Source: Apostichopus japonicus (lineage: Eukaryota > Echinodermata > Holothuroidea > Aspidochirotida > Stichopodidae). Taken from it: a DNA stretch of 64,000 nucleotides. The position numbers and the translations under genes were made by a program. This document shows, one piece after another, positions 9,478 to 21,838 of the stretch. Location: contig NC_092565.1 of the NCBI RefSeq assembly GCF_037975245.1, forward strand, positions 11,154,499-11,218,498, given 5' to 3'. Each line of letters begins with the position of its first letter. Position 1 is the stretch's first letter. The notes under the pieces were generated by a model, which made no database searches, was not told the DNA's origin, and was given only the letters and a program-made list of their open reading frames with translations.

Positions 9478-12449
9478 CTGCACAACACTGTAAATACATG
9501 ACATATGTTGTAGTGTAATTTTTGGTTTTATTAATAATTTTAGAGGTTATTCATAAATGACAGACACAATAACTGCAATGTTTACAACTTTTTCAATGGA
9601 TCTTTAAAATTATTGGTAATACATTCAAGGAAAACTATGAGATTATCATCTTTCAGACATATGACTCTGTTATCCTTTTCCGTGTAGTCATTTGTCGAGT
9701 CGACAACAGACTACATGGCCACGCTGATGACGTCATTCGTTGATTGAATAAACAAATTTCTGTCCTCCGAGGCCTTTACTACTATCTGTAGAACAAACGA
9801 AACATGAGATATGAATTATCATGTAACAGAGAGTCATTTATGTCACTATTGACGTTTGTTATTGTGTTAATGCTGTAAAAATAAGCGAAATCAAACTGAA
9901 TTCATCTAATAAATATTCATGTTGCAAGTAGAGGGCGCTATACAAAAATCAAGGTTGGTGATTCCTCAAAGTCGTCGATCTGTAAAGTTCTATAGTTCAA
10001 GTGTGAACTTCACAACAAATGTTTAACATTAAAACTAAAATTGATGACACATACTTTAATTTTTGTTGACAGATCTTTCTCATCCATGCAGTTTTTACAA
10101 ATAAGTTAACATGAAATGCCATTAATCTACAGCACATGGCTGCATTCTAAATTTGGGGCATTGATACCCATGCTTTCTAGCCGTCTACGGCGAATTGTAT
10201 AGCGAAACTGCAAACAGTAATGTAGCCATGCTTACCATTTACATAAGACCTACGTACACGGTATTAGCACCAAATCACCTGAACAGGAGGATTGATTGTA
10301 GATGAGTGAATATACTTACAAGTGCATGAATATTCAGTAAGCGGATCTTTCAGAAAAGAGAGTGCGAGGTAGAATTCCAAAGAAGTGTCCAAAATATCTT
10401 ACAATTATCCACCAAGTAGACATAGCTAGTGATTTGTGACGTAGTGAGTTCATATTGAAATAGGAGGTACATGCGGCGGGTGGATTCCTAAATTATTGCC
10501 AAGTTTAAACTTGTTATTTAAATACCACGATTAAATGTCAAACATGATTTATTTCAGTAACGAAACAAGCTATCAATCAGATCAATCCAAGTTTTCTTTA
10601 GTTGACCTGACCTATTTATAGGCCTACCTTTTCTAAATTTCACGTGAAAATGGTCAGCCTCGCAAATGTATATCTAACGGCCAACCTGCTGTATTGGCTT
10701 TGACAATAGCTTATAAGCTATATATATATATATAGATATATAGCCAATTATATTGGAACTAACGTTCGTTATAGTCTGTTTGGAAATGAGACAAATGCCT
10801 ACTAAATAGCATTCTCGAGTATGATCAGTACACGGGAAGCCTGTAGCTACAGCTGGATTCGAGCTTCAACTTAATCTCAAACTCATAGGCATTATTGGCT
10901 AAATTAACCCGGCATACTTTAGACTAGTCTCCCCCTTCCCTTCCAATTAACTATACCCCGCCAACGGCCCGCCGCTACCGGCTATGTACCCCTGAGGTTG
11001 TATGCTCACCTATCTCACGGTGTGTCCTTCCAATGGTCGTTCACGTAGCTTCGCAATATTGTCTGTAAATAATTAACCTACCCTCAGCGACTTCGGAATA
11101 GTCTCTTCATCAACCAATATCTTCATCCCGCGCATTTCTGTCTATCCAGGCTCATAGAGCAGAATATAAGAACTTTCTGCTCTAAGAACCACCTACATGG
11201 CACCTCTCTGCGGCGTTTCTTCAAGTCCTAACACGTCATTCTGCAGCCTTGCTTCGAAGTTTTAAAAAAAAACAGTGTGCCAATCTTTCGCTGAGAAAGT
11301 TCAACGAACAACCGTACTCGACGAACCTAACCCCACAGTTTAACCTCACAGCTATCGACCTGGTTTCTTCCATCGGCTGTGTTGAAGTCACTGATCTGTT
11401 AGTGTACAGATCACTGGTTGAAGTACACGATATGCATAAACCTTCAACTACTGCCCAGTCCTAAACGATAAAGCCCTGCCATTGCATTACACTCAAACAG
11501 CGCCTTGTCAAAAATGAAACGGACATAACCCAGGCTTCGGTATCTATCGAGAATATCGAGGTTGGTTTATAACTCTCTAGTTCTTGCTTAGGTCGAAAAC
11601 CTACCATGACGCGCTGCCATGTTTAGAATTATCAGCCAATCACACACACGGGTGCTCTAAATAGCAAACGAACGCGAATCAGGTTTCCCCGCACAGAGAC
11701 AGAACAAGTTTCTGTTTGCAATTGTAAACATTGGAACTGCTATTACCACAGTCTTTCACATGTGGTCTTCTGGGTCAGATTAATGACATTGCAAGTGTTC
11801 AATCAGTTGGAATGTCAACTTACGGAGGCGAAACAGGGGAAGAAAGATCCGCAGTGATAATGATCATTAATCAAACTTTAGATAAACGTGAAGAGCTGCA
11901 TTCGGAGTGTAACGTGGACCAGTGTCTCCCGAAGTCCAGCTGCTTGAACTAATAAAAATAGAAAATAGGCGGTTCTCTCAGTTCTTTCTCTGTCAGGGGC
12001 CAATCTTGGAATCCCTCGTGAGCGTGGTGAGCTAAAACTAATAAAACAATCTGCGCTACCATTAACAAAGGAAAACATCTCCAAACTCGGGTGCTGATTC
12101 AACAAAGTTTATAAACAAAACAGGGGTAAGATTTTCATTGGCTGTCCCCACCTGCAACTCGCAAAAGCTCTGCACATATTTTTGGAGAGGGGCCATCGAC
12201 GGGTAGAACTGTGGGATCGCTCAATCCTAAAACGATAATATTACACTAACAATTTACTTAAAGTATACATTTCCGTTACAGGAGGCAGATTCATGATATA
12301 CGTATTAGTGAGTTTCCCGCTGAGTAATACGATTCCTGGCAGCAAAGTTTGCGTCCTATCGTACAAGTTTCATTTAAAAGCCTATTTTAGCTTACAATTC
12401 TATCCAGTTCAACCTTAAAGGCATTGAAGACTCGCCCAAGGGCGTGCGG
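9478..12449. other. Intergenic stretch without a supported gene
   Basis: About 3 kb with only short, featureless open frames. It includes a short TA microsatellite near 10716-10743 and a 9-bp perfect hairpin near 11156-11184. I recognise no coding exons, tRNA or other RNA gene. Confidence 0.5.
10716..10743. repeat. (TA)n microsatellite
   Basis: A run of TATATATATATATAGATATATAG. It is simple-sequence DNA with no associated gene. Confidence 0.8.
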
Positions 12450-13028
12450 CCATCTGAAAAAGTTAACTTTCTGTTGCTTGCAAGTGACCAAGGGCGTAGG
12501 AACCGGGGGGCTGGGGCGCCAGCCCCCCCCCAGTGAAAAATATGGTTGGGCGGAAGTATCATTCCGCCCCCCCCCCCCGCTTCGCAAGTCAGAAAACCCC
12601 TTTTTCATTTCCAAATGAGAAAAAAAATCTCATTTGGAGCACCAAATTACATCTAAGGCCAGGTGAAAATGCAAAATTATTTACAAAATGAAGTGGGTGT
12701 TGCAGTGTGCTATATTGCACCAAATTGCATCTGAGGCCACCTGGAAATTCAAAAAAATCCAAAGGGGAGGGGGACACCCCCTCCCCTAGACCGGCCATCA
12801 GTCTTCAGCCCCCCCCCCCCCTTCTCAAAAGTACCTTCCTATGCCACTGCAAGTAACGTTTTGTTCGTGTCGCTACAAAATGCAGACAGTAATGAAACGT
12901 GACACCTTGTTATCTTTAGCTGGACCTGAGATGTCCAACACTATATCGTTTGTATACTGTGCTGTGGGTATTGACCGCAGCTGTATGTAGTGACTGTACA
13001 CTAGTGTCTAATTACTGACGGTAGCAAG
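12450..13028 (+). repeat. Left part of a split ancient repeat (interrupted by a MITE)
   Basis: Matches the left two thirds of the intact copy at 61361-61722, from CTGAAAAAGTTAACTT through GCTGGACCTGAGAT and GTGTCTAATTAC to GGTAGCAAG. It is interrupted by an hAT-like MITE at 12489-12849 and then stops at 13028, where the LINE begins. The right third resumes at 32762. The family is unknown to me; the intact copy is about 360 bp. Confidence 0.75.
12489..12849. mobile_element. hAT-like MITE with 8-bp target duplication
   Basis: 361 bp beginning CAAGGGCGTAGGAAC and ending with the imperfect inverse (TTCCTATGCCACTG). It is flanked by CAAGTGAC (12481-12488) and CAAGTAAC (12850-12857), an 8-bp duplication with one mismatch, as expected for hAT elements. 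The intact relative at 61361 is uninterrupted at this point, which supports insertion. It contains C-rich and G-rich homopolymer runs and no coding capacity. Confidence 0.75.
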
Positions 13029-13945
13029 TAGGGACGGAATTAAATATCATAAAAGCAATCACACATCTCGAAAAGTGGTGCTTGAATAAAAATAAGCCCC
13101 TCAAAATCTAACCTAGTCGATTTCTCAAAATACCGTAACCATATTTCTAAATTTAATCTTTTTAACACCTCAATCACTGCCTCTCCCAATGCAACCTTCC
13201 GCGGTACCACTTTTGATAGTATTATCCTTTAATCTTCACTGTAATAGAACTGTAGGACGCTGCTGGTCCCACCTTAAATCCATTCAAATCCTTTCACACA
13301 AATATAATTTCCCTCCGAAAACCACTATCCAAATCTACAAATCCAAAGTAAAACCAATTCTCAGTTACGGAAGCATCTCCTTGCTTACCATTTCAAATCT
13401 CAATAAACAAATTTTAAATAGAATCCACACCACAGCTTATAGACTTCCCCTAAAAATCCCCTCATATATATAGCTACTTCTCACGTTCTCCGCGCAGGAA
13501 ACACAAAATCTTTATTCACCCGACTCGTAGAATTTAACACCAAACTATATAAAAACAACAGAGAATGAACCATTAATCTAAACTAACTCCTAAATGAAAT
13601 ACAAAGTCGCAATAACTCACTTCCCAAACAACCAAAACCTTTCCGTATTCAAAACTGATACTTAAGGCCTCATCCAAATCCTTTTCCTATGTAGGTCTAG
13701 CCCCCGACTCCAGGTGTACTTATACATTAAGAACAAATAAAAAATTCCAACAAAGTAGCAACCACTTCCGACCCAAACAGTAGAAACCGCTTCGTCTCCA
13801 AATCCCATTTAATAAGAAATTCCTCCCCTTTAGAGATCCCTCCCTAATTGCCTTTTTTAGTTCCGACCTCTTGTTTATTTATGGCTTATATACAATGTAA
13901 TTGCATAATACTTCACTTCTCAGCTACTCCCTGACTGAATAATAT
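13029..13945 (+). mobile_element. 5'-truncated LINE with reverse-transcriptase C-terminal remnant (5' portion)
   Basis: Translated pieces give a Jockey/CR1-like RT C-terminal region: LEKWCLNKNKPLKS, DFSKYRNH, FRGTTFDS, LSFNLHCNRTVGRCWSHLKS, then IYKSKVKPILSYGS and a later FTRLVEFNTKLYKNNRE. These lie in more than one frame, so the copy is decayed by several frameshifts and stops. The LINE is 5'-truncated at 13029, next to the duplicated target GGTAGCAAG (13020-13028; GGTAACAAG at 32762-32770). The LTR element at 13946-32646 sits inside it. Its 3' tail resumes at 32651. Confidence 0.75.
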
Positions 13946-14681
13946 TGTAATATTGTGTCGAGCCCGGCTCCTCCGATAGTAAAACTATATCGGGACTCGC
14001 GATAGAAAGGTACTGGGATGTCTTGATGCCGTATTTACGCCTCTTCAGGAGATGTCTCGAACGGAAGAAAACAATGACTTCACACAAAAAACAATTTGAC
14101 GAGATAGGATTTGATTTGATGATTCGGTATAATTTCTTCTCTGTCGATTCTCTTTACAAACAAAACTAAATTACAATGATTTGACTTGACTTGACTCCGT
14201 CAATTAAACAATTAGCGGCAGTGATGAACTTTCGGCGGAGTGATAAATTTGCTGACCAAGTGATAAATTTGCTGACGGAGTGCCCAAACTTTCGGCCTCC
14301 TTTTACTTTTAAACCTTACTTCCCTAAAATCTCACTGCGCATAATCAGAAGGCAGCCAATGAACTGACCATCCTGTATTAACTTAATGATATAAAAATAA
14401 TTGTGCTGGCACTGATCTGCCCTGATTGGTTGGGAGTTTGGAAGTCCATCCCCTTTCTTATGGAAACTTCCATACCACGTGAGAGAACCTTCTCGAATGT
14501 TCCACAGACATAATGGAATCTATTTTGGGAAAAGGCCCTGTACCAAGATTCAATAAGATAGTTAAAAACTTCTCGTGGGAAAACTGAATCCATGACCTAG
14601 ATAAATACATAAGAGGCCCGTAAGGTGTCTCGATGGAGTGTTTCGGTAACATCAAAGAGATGGTATCACTATTTCATAACA
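13946..14681 (-). repeat. 3' LTR of the outer element
   Basis: 736 bp with TGT...ACA ends, paired with 31911-32646 by equal length and sequence. On the minus strand it is preceded by a purine-rich tract (GATTGAGGGGGA, from 14693 to 14682), the usual start of plus-strand synthesis in this family. Confidence 0.9.
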
Positions 14682-15962
14682 TCCCCCTCAATCTTTTAAA
14701 ATTTTTGGATACTCCAAAATTTTAACATCATACCGCTTTAACTTATCATTATCTCAAGAAGGTAGAGTACTGTAAGCACATTCACTAATATTCATTGACT
14801 TCAATAAATGGTCTTCATGTATCTCAAAGGTTAACATCTTGGTTACGAATTATTAAAAATGATCATATGTTATATACATTGACACTATTCTCCATGAAAA
14901 TATTGTGTACCTCTTTAATATTGATGACATCATATGATGTAATCTAAAAAAAAAAAAAATATCATTAAGATATCTTAAAGTTACATGACAAAGCAAAATA
15001 TGCAGTATCTCTTACAAAATACATTTATGCATTTCATACATCAATAATACATTTATATCAAAAGTGAAATCATGCCGTGAATTGGGGAGAGATCAGAGAA
15101 TACTAGACTTATAGTTATCTCTTAACTGAACAGAACACCTTAGCGTTCCATAAAAAAATTCGTATTTTAAAAAAGAACTTTAAAATATTACAAACTCATT
15201 TAAAAAACCTCCTCTTTAATGAAGGCATAGTTTCAAAACTGCTTTGAAACCTTGTGAATCATATACATTCACTTCAAGAAAATCAACAAAATGTGACTCG
15301 ATAGCATGGTGACCCTAGGTATGCACTCCGAAATGATCTAGTAAAGTACCAAAGTACTAGATATTCGATACCATAAAAGAGACCCCATAGACTATGACAT
15401 CAACAAATCTTTCTTCAAATTTACATAATACTTAACATCTTGTCTTTTCAACTTCATGATGAAATTTACTTTTGCATGAATAATTGAGGAAAAGAAAATA
15501 TATACATAAATTCCTCAAAACATCTATACTTTTCATCTATACATCTATACAAAACATCTATACAACATAACTGTTGCTGTAAGCAAAAGTTGCATATCAC
15601 CAATGCTGTCTTCTGAATAGCCTTCAACATAACTTCAATGATGCAATGTAAATATCCTTAAAATATTTCTCAATATATGAAAACCCATGTTGCTAATATT
15701 CCGGATATGTTCTAATTGCCGGGTAAACGTTTGAACGAATTCATAAGGAGAAATAAGGTATACTCATTACACATTTGTTACAAAAGATGAAACTAGGTCA
15801 CTTGGTGGCGTTTTTAACAATAAAGCTTATATTGTTACACCATACAGTACAATGACTTCCACTTAATAGGTATGCAGGTAATTGCAATGACGCATTCCAT
15901 TCATACAATCGTGGGTAAAACACCTGTTCATCTGAACTTAAACAATTATGCAGTTATACATT
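14682..15962 (-). other. 3' untranslated internal region of the outer element
   Basis: About 1.3 kb between the end of pol and the polypurine tract. It is AT-rich, has no supported open frame, and is closely matched by 22622-23852 in the inner copy. Confidence 0.7.
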
Positions 15963-18900
15963 CTAACCATATAATGTTTGCAACATCCTGCCTGGATTGC
16001 CTGTAATGTTCAATCCCTTTTCATGGAGAAAATTCATTATTTCCTCTGTGTTGGAATATTTTCCTACATTCCACCAAAAATCATGACTCTTAAAGCCTGA
16101 TGGAAAACATGGTGTCTGATAGGTGACCAGAACCTGTAATTCACCCAATTTGTATCGAGCACGTTGGACTTTCATGTCTCCCTGTGGAGCATTTGCAAAA
16201 ACTTTCTTTTGCCTTAATATGCTATCTTTCATGGAAGGATATGGAAGTGCTAATCCTTCATTATGTGCTCTATTCTCTAAAAAGGATGCAACATTCATTG
16301 GCTTAGTGGTCATAAGACACATGACATGATCTGAAGTTACCCCTGGCAAAATGTTACCAAACTCATCATGAAACTCAATATGTGCATCTTGCATGACATT
16401 AACATTTTCTGCATTAGAAGTGTTACTACTCAAAACATTTCTCATTCGTGCAAGCTTTTCACTTGATGAACCCTTTGTTTTCAAGACCTGACGCAATTTC
16501 TGAATGTTAGTGATATTCTTAGTTTCAGAAGATGCTCTTACAAAACATGGTTTAAGCCTGTTATAATTGAATACATCACTAAGAATTTCTCCTTTGAGAG
16601 TGGCCAACAAATAATGAGTCCTGTCTAAAACTTGATGGATCACTAATGGTCCACACCATTCTGCAGCAATTTTGCGAGAGTTCGCAGTCAAGGAGGAAGA
16701 CGTTGGCTTATACAGATACACTAATTGACCCGTTGAATAAATTGCACCTTTGTCCAGTTTTGCACTTATCTTAACATTTTGAGCATCTTGTTGCTTCTTT
16801 TGTAAGACCAACATTACCCTAGACAAATGATCAAATCGTTTCTTTAACAATGCGGCATATTCTCCATGAGATTGTGATAATCCTGCCATTGGATTGAATG
16901 ATAAATTTGTAAGATTTGGTGGCTTACGTCCAAATGCAAGTTCAAATGGGCTGTAGCTACCTAACTGAGGAGAGGAAAATGTGTTATATGCATAGGCTGA
17001 TGTTGGGACAAATCGTACCCAATCCGTACCAAACTGATTTAAGTTCACTTTGAGGAAATTTGAAAGAGTCTGAATGTGTCTTTCAACCTGTAAGCTTCCA
17101 TGATTGCTTACACTGATGAACTTTTGTTCAATGCCTAAAGCTTTACTTAAGAGCTCCACTAATTTTCCTGTAAGAGAAGCTGCCGCATCACTTATGATAC
17201 AAGACGGTGGACCAAAAGTTGTAACTACCCTCTGCAATAATGCTTCACATATTGTTTCAGCATCAAGAGTCTTAAGAGAAACACATACAACAAATCTAGT
17301 GATCTCATCACAAACAACCATCAAATGTTTAAATCCTGTAGCCGTTGTGGGCATAGTCTTGAAATCCAGACTAAGTCTGTCAAAAGGACGATAAGAATCA
17401 GGAATGCGAGCATGATATTGTCTCAATTTGTCCGGTTTCTTACGGAATTCTTGACAACGGAGACATGCCTGAATATAATTACTGATGCGTTGAAACATAT
17501 TGCGCAGATAGAAATGCTGTCTCATGGTCAAATATGTACGCATTACACCCTGATGATTACTTAACAAGTCATCATGATATCGAGATATTATCTGTTCTAC
17601 CAGAGTCTCAGGTACGACTAACTGAAGAGTCATCTTAGCATCATTAGTCTCATGCAAAAATATCCTGAATAACAAACTATTACATAACAAATAATCCTCT
17701 GCTTGAGAACGAACAGTTCTAGCATGTTTAGCATTACTTGGAATAATGTCATGTGCAAGAAAATCATAAATTGGTTTGTAGTAAGGACAAGTTTGTTGTT
17801 GAATTTGCAACTCTTTTACATCAAAGGGCAGATCATAGTTTTTGATCAGCTTTCCTTGAATTGCCTTCATGACTTTATTCAATTCCTTTTGTTTTGGAAT
17901 GTGCCCTGTAACCAAATGATCAATGTTTGTTATTACTGGCTTTGGCTTAACAAATAATTCTGGTGGTGGTTCTCTGACTACCTCTGGCACTCTATGTCTA
18001 CTCTGATCCACTAATCTTGGCTCTGAAGGTTGAGAAACACTTGTAAAATTTGGCACAACTAATACATCAGGACTATATGTATGTCGATTTTCACTCGGCA
18101 TAGAAATAGTAGGCCTTTGAATATATGTTTCTCTCTTATCATTAGAAAAAACTGGTGTAGTCGTCTTTTGTGACTCAGATTGTGGTCTCTGTGTAACATG
18201 ATCATGTGTTGCCTTAGGAATGGATGTCCTATTAACTCTATTTGTTGATTCTTTGGCTGGGGAATCCTGCTTGGACTCCTTTGTGACTTTATTCGGAAAT
18301 AAATCTGGAACTTTGACTCCCATTGACCTTGCCTTTGACCTTGTCATGATTGGATTAAATGTCTCCTTAGGTGGAGTTGAAAAATCCTCATAAGAACTGA
18401 CCTCTTGAGCAACCTGATCTATTTCAGAGTGAAATTCCTGTGGTGCTCTAGACAAATAATCTGCCAAAACCAATTCTGAGCCTTTTTTGTAACCAACCTG
18501 GAATGTATATTCTGACAATTTGAACAGAAGCTTACGTAAGCGTGAAGTTGCTGGTTCTTGTTTTGATTTAAACAATTCAACAATGGCTGAGTGATCAACA
18601 TATGCCTCAAATTCTACATTTTGCAATAAATGTTTGAATGCTGTCACATTAATAAATAGACCCATCATTTCTAATTCAGTTACACTATACCTCTGACATG
18701 CTGGTGGTAATATCTTAGAGTAATATGCAATAATATTCTCTTTGCCATTAACTCTTTGTGTCAGGTATGATCCTGTTGCTACTCGTGATGTGTCGCTATA
18801 TAATACAAAACGACCATATTTCTGTGGCATATGCAGTATAGGTGGATTACACAACAACTCTTTAATACTTTGAAATGCACACTGATGTTCCCCTGTCCAT

Positions 18901-20831
18901 TTAAATACCTTTCTCTTACGACTCAAATGATGTAATGGTCTCAATAGTGCTTGAATATTTGGGAAAAACGAAGCCACATAATTAACTGCACCTACAAATC
19001 GTCTTACTGACTTAACATTGTGTGGTTTCGGTGTGTTCCTGATTGCTGCACATCTGTCATGTAAAGGTTGGATACAAGCCTCACCTTCTGGGGTTATTGA
19101 GAGCAAATGTCCCATGTATTGGACTGAATTTTGGAAAATGCTACACTTTTTCGGAGAGATTTTCAATCCGTTGTCCATTAAAACCTTAAAAATTGCCTGT
19201 AGGTGTTGTTTGTGAGATCGTTTGTCTGCACTGTACACAATAATATCGTCATGATGAGCAATACAGAACTTATTTGAATTTGGGATCGTTGCCAAAATAT
19301 CATTAATTTGCGACTGAAAGATCGCTGGAGATAAATTCAATCCCTGTGGTAAGCGTTTATAATAATAATGCTTTCCTCCATGAAATGAAGCAATACCTGT
19401 ATATTGTTGTGCATGAACACTGAGTGGCAGACAGAAGAATGCAGACTTTAAATCTAGAACACCCAAAATTTTGGCTCCAGAGTACCCTATGGTACGGATA
19501 GTCTCATTCAGTAATGGAAATGGGTGATTGAGACGTTTTATCCTACTGTTCAAGTAGCGAAAATCTGTGACAACCCTTTTGTCTTTTGTTCCCTTCTTTG
19601 GAATTAGGAAAACCGGTGAGGTATAAGACTGATGTCCTACCGCTAAGATTCCTAATCGCACTAATTTGTTAAGCTCACTGGCGACAATGACTTTGTCCTC
19701 ATCTGAAAGTCTATAGGGACGTATGTAAAATGGCTCATCATTAGTAAGAGTAATATCAGCCTCATAATTTGGACAGTGAGATAATTCACCATAAAGAGAA
19801 AATGCATCTCTATGTGAGTCTAGAAATTCATAAATGCTCTCTGTTTCTGAAGCATTCAGAATACTTTGTTCCAAATTAATGTTATCTCTCATGATTTCCT
19901 GTTCGGATTTGGAAACCAGGGGATCATCGGCTGTCAAATGTGGATATCGATGTAAATTATATCGTGTAATTTCATCACGATTCTCTTTAGAGTTAGATTT
20001 GGTTCGAAAAAGAGACGGTTTTTCGATGTCTCTCATGACGTTTAGAAAATCTAGAGAATCAGTAGGTATGTCTTCTGTGACCGTAATGATATCTGCTAAA
20101 TCTAAACGAGCCACTGTGCGAGAAGGATGCAGACAAAATTTCTGGTTACCCATGTTCCTTAGTAGAATCTTTGTTCTACCTTTATGCATTTTCACTAACA
20201 TTCGTGAAGGACACATACGAGATATTAGAGGAAACGGTTTAATAACCACATCTGCATTTCGTGCATATAGTGGAAGACGTCCCTGTACAGTAATGTATCT
20301 CTGCTGACCTGGATAAATAACAAATCTCTGCACTGGCCTAAGGAAAACTTTGGCTCGTTTAACTTTAAAACAGTTTGTGGTAAAATCCAAAGATCCATTC
20401 AATTCCTTCAGAGTTTGACTACCTAATATTAAGTCAATACCTGTCAGGTTTGCAGCAATTAAAGCAGAAAGCTGAAATTCATGACCTTGAATTTTGACCT
20501 GAAATGTTATCGTGCTATACGCATGAATAAACTGACCATTACCCAACTTTAGGTTTACTACATCAACTGAGACTGGTTGTATAGAGGATAAATACTTTGA
20601 ATTTTGCACTGTAGAAGAAGAAATGATAGAGCGTGTCGCTCCACTATCAAACAACAATGAAATTCCTTTACCATCATGTAAAGTACATCTTACAAAATTA
20701 CGTGTGTCCAGTTGAATATCCACATTACGGTCGTTCCCTGTATATCTAGAACTAGGAATATTACTATTCTTCCAAATATTATTTGTTTTACGTTTCGATC
20801 GTCCCTTACTTGGTACTTTGTCTGGAGTCAC
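15963..20831 (-). CDS. pol: Ty3/gypsy pol polyprotein of the outer element
   Basis: One open frame of 1622 residues. Domain order on the minus strand is aspartic protease (LLFDSGATRS near residue 60), reverse transcriptase (PVFLIPKKG, KILGVLDLKSAFF, RLPQGL), RNase H (LYSDTSRVATG), zinc-binding and catalytic integrase (ACLRCQEF, LSLDFKTMP, IISDAAAS), then a long C-terminal extension. Protease-RT-RNaseH-integrase order defines Ty3/gypsy; I do not assign a clade. It starts downstream of gag in a different frame. It is nearly identical to the inner copy's pol. Confidence 0.9.
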   Translation of the reverse strand: MTPDKVPSKGRSKRKTNNIWKNSNIPSSRYTGNDRNVDIQLDTRNFVRCTLHDGKGISLLFDSGATRSIISSSTVQNSKYLSSIQPVSVDVVNLKLGNGQFIHAYSTITFQVKIQGHEFQLSALIAANLTGIDLILGSQTLKELNGSLDFTTNCFKVKRAKVFLRPVQRFVIYPGQQRYITVQGRLPLYARNADVVIKPFPLISRMCPSRMLVKMHKGRTKILLRNMGNQKFCLHPSRTVARLDLADIITVTEDIPTDSLDFLNVMRDIEKPSLFRTKSNSKENRDEITRYNLHRYPHLTADDPLVSKSEQEIMRDNINLEQSILNASETESIYEFLDSHRDAFSLYGELSHCPNYEADITLTNDEPFYIRPYRLSDEDKVIVASELNKLVRLGILAVGHQSYTSPVFLIPKKGTKDKRVVTDFRYLNSRIKRLNHPFPLLNETIRTIGYSGAKILGVLDLKSAFFCLPLSVHAQQYTGIASFHGGKHYYYKRLPQGLNLSPAIFQSQINDILATIPNSNKFCIAHHDDIIVYSADKRSHKQHLQAIFKVLMDNGLKISPKKCSIFQNSVQYMGHLLSITPEGEACIQPLHDRCAAIRNTPKPHNVKSVRRFVGAVNYVASFFPNIQALLRPLHHLSRKRKVFKWTGEHQCAFQSIKELLCNPPILHMPQKYGRFVLYSDTSRVATGSYLTQRVNGKENIIAYYSKILPPACQRYSVTELEMMGLFINVTAFKHLLQNVEFEAYVDHSAIVELFKSKQEPATSRLRKLLFKLSEYTFQVGYKKGSELVLADYLSRAPQEFHSEIDQVAQEVSSYEDFSTPPKETFNPIMTRSKARSMGVKVPDLFPNKVTKESKQDSPAKESTNRVNRTSIPKATHDHVTQRPQSESQKTTTPVFSNDKRETYIQRPTISMPSENRHTYSPDVLVVPNFTSVSQPSEPRLVDQSRHRVPEVVREPPPELFVKPKPVITNIDHLVTGHIPKQKELNKVMKAIQGKLIKNYDLPFDVKELQIQQQTCPYYKPIYDFLAHDIIPSNAKHARTVRSQAEDYLLCNSLLFRIFLHETNDAKMTLQLVVPETLVEQIISRYHDDLLSNHQGVMRTYLTMRQHFYLRNMFQRISNYIQACLRCQEFRKKPDKLRQYHARIPDSYRPFDRLSLDFKTMPTTATGFKHLMVVCDEITRFVVCVSLKTLDAETICEALLQRVVTTFGPPSCIISDAAASLTGKLVELLSKALGIEQKFISVSNHGSLQVERHIQTLSNFLKVNLNQFGTDWVRFVPTSAYAYNTFSSPQLGSYSPFELAFGRKPPNLTNLSFNPMAGLSQSHGEYAALLKKRFDHLSRVMLVLQKKQQDAQNVKISAKLDKGAIYSTGQLVYLYKPTSSSLTANSRKIAAEWCGPLVIHQVLDRTHYLLATLKGEILSDVFNYNRLKPCFVRASSETKNITNIQKLRQVLKTKGSSSEKLARMRNVLSSNTSNAENVNVMQDAHIEFHDEFGNILPGVTSDHVMCLMTTKPMNVASFLENRAHNEGLALPYPSMKDSILRQKKVFANAPQGDMKVQRARYKLGELQVLVTYQTPCFPSGFKSHDFWWNVGKYSNTEEIMNFLHEKGLNITGNPGRMLQTLYG

Positions 20832-20860
20832 TGTATGATGAGTGCAATCATAAGTGCTCC

Positions 20861-21815
20861 CTACTGAAAATTCTGTGTTGGTACTCTGTTTACCTTAGCC
20901 TCCATTTCATGGCTTAGGCGAATTTGGCAATATTGTGCAAAATGACCTCGATTTTGGCAGTAGTAACATGTAATTGAAGGATTAAAACATGGTAACCTTC
21001 TCCTGTTATCATTTTGACCTGTCCTAGGACCACGAGAATCACGAGAACTATATCTTTGCCTCATATCTTTTGGATTGTCTTGCGATTCTGACCTACGTGA
21101 CTGATCAAACTTGGTTTCTAACTCCTGAATTTTATTACACAACTCGTGTATCTCAGAAGATGCAGAAATAGTAGGAGTCTGAACAGAAGACGCTTTGTCG
21201 TGCATTGCCATAAATAGTTCGGAAGAAGCTGTGGGTTGACTTTGGATTTGTAAGTCAAAATAACATTGGACTTTCATGACCAAATCTGCAATTGTTGCTT
21301 GTGGTGTTGCAGACATTAACACTGCTGAGCGGCATTGAAAAGGCAGGGTCGAGATGAATTTATCTCTAATTTGGTCCTCGCCAAAGCTTAATTGTGAGCA
21401 CTGCAGCTTTGGAAATTTTGGCCAAATGAGCTTGAGCTGTATCACCTGGCGTATAGCTTAATGCGTGAAATGCCTGTGATTTAGCGTAGGAAGAAGTGCC
21501 TGGACTGAAACGAGCAAGGAATTGCTTGCGAAGATCAGCACTAGTTGAAAAATTTTTGTTTTCAATCCAGAGTCTGGCTTGGCCTTTAAGTGTTCGCTTA
21601 AATATGCGACATATTTCATTAAATTCTTCCGCTACAGGGGTGGTTTGGGACGGCAATTTATGCACCTCTAAATAATCTTCAAATCCCAAATAATGAGCTT
21701 CGGCTAAATCTGCATCAATTACATCGCCCTGAAATCGTGATGGCAAAAAATCAGTGGGCCTATGTTTCTGCATAACATTAACAGAGGTCGAAGTTTCCTG
21801 TTCACTGACGGACAT
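20861..21815 (-). pseudogene. gag: gag region of the outer element (about one break)
   Basis: Gag-like capsid region followed by a CCHC zinc knuckle (CYYCQNRGHFAQYC). It closely matches the gag of the inner element but is not a single open frame, with about one break. It belongs with the pol at 15963-20831. Confidence 0.8.
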
Positions 21816-21838
21816 TATGCCACATACAATTAGGCTAG

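Noticed and set aside
11391-11416. GTTAGTGTACAGATCACTGGTT resembles part of the LTR-element leader (near 30196)
   Set aside because: About 20 bases with a mismatch and no extended similarity on either side; too short to claim a relic.
14378-14593. 71-codon open frame repeated at each LTR
   Set aside because: It lies inside the LTR and recurs only because the LTR is repeated; there is no sign that it encodes a protein.
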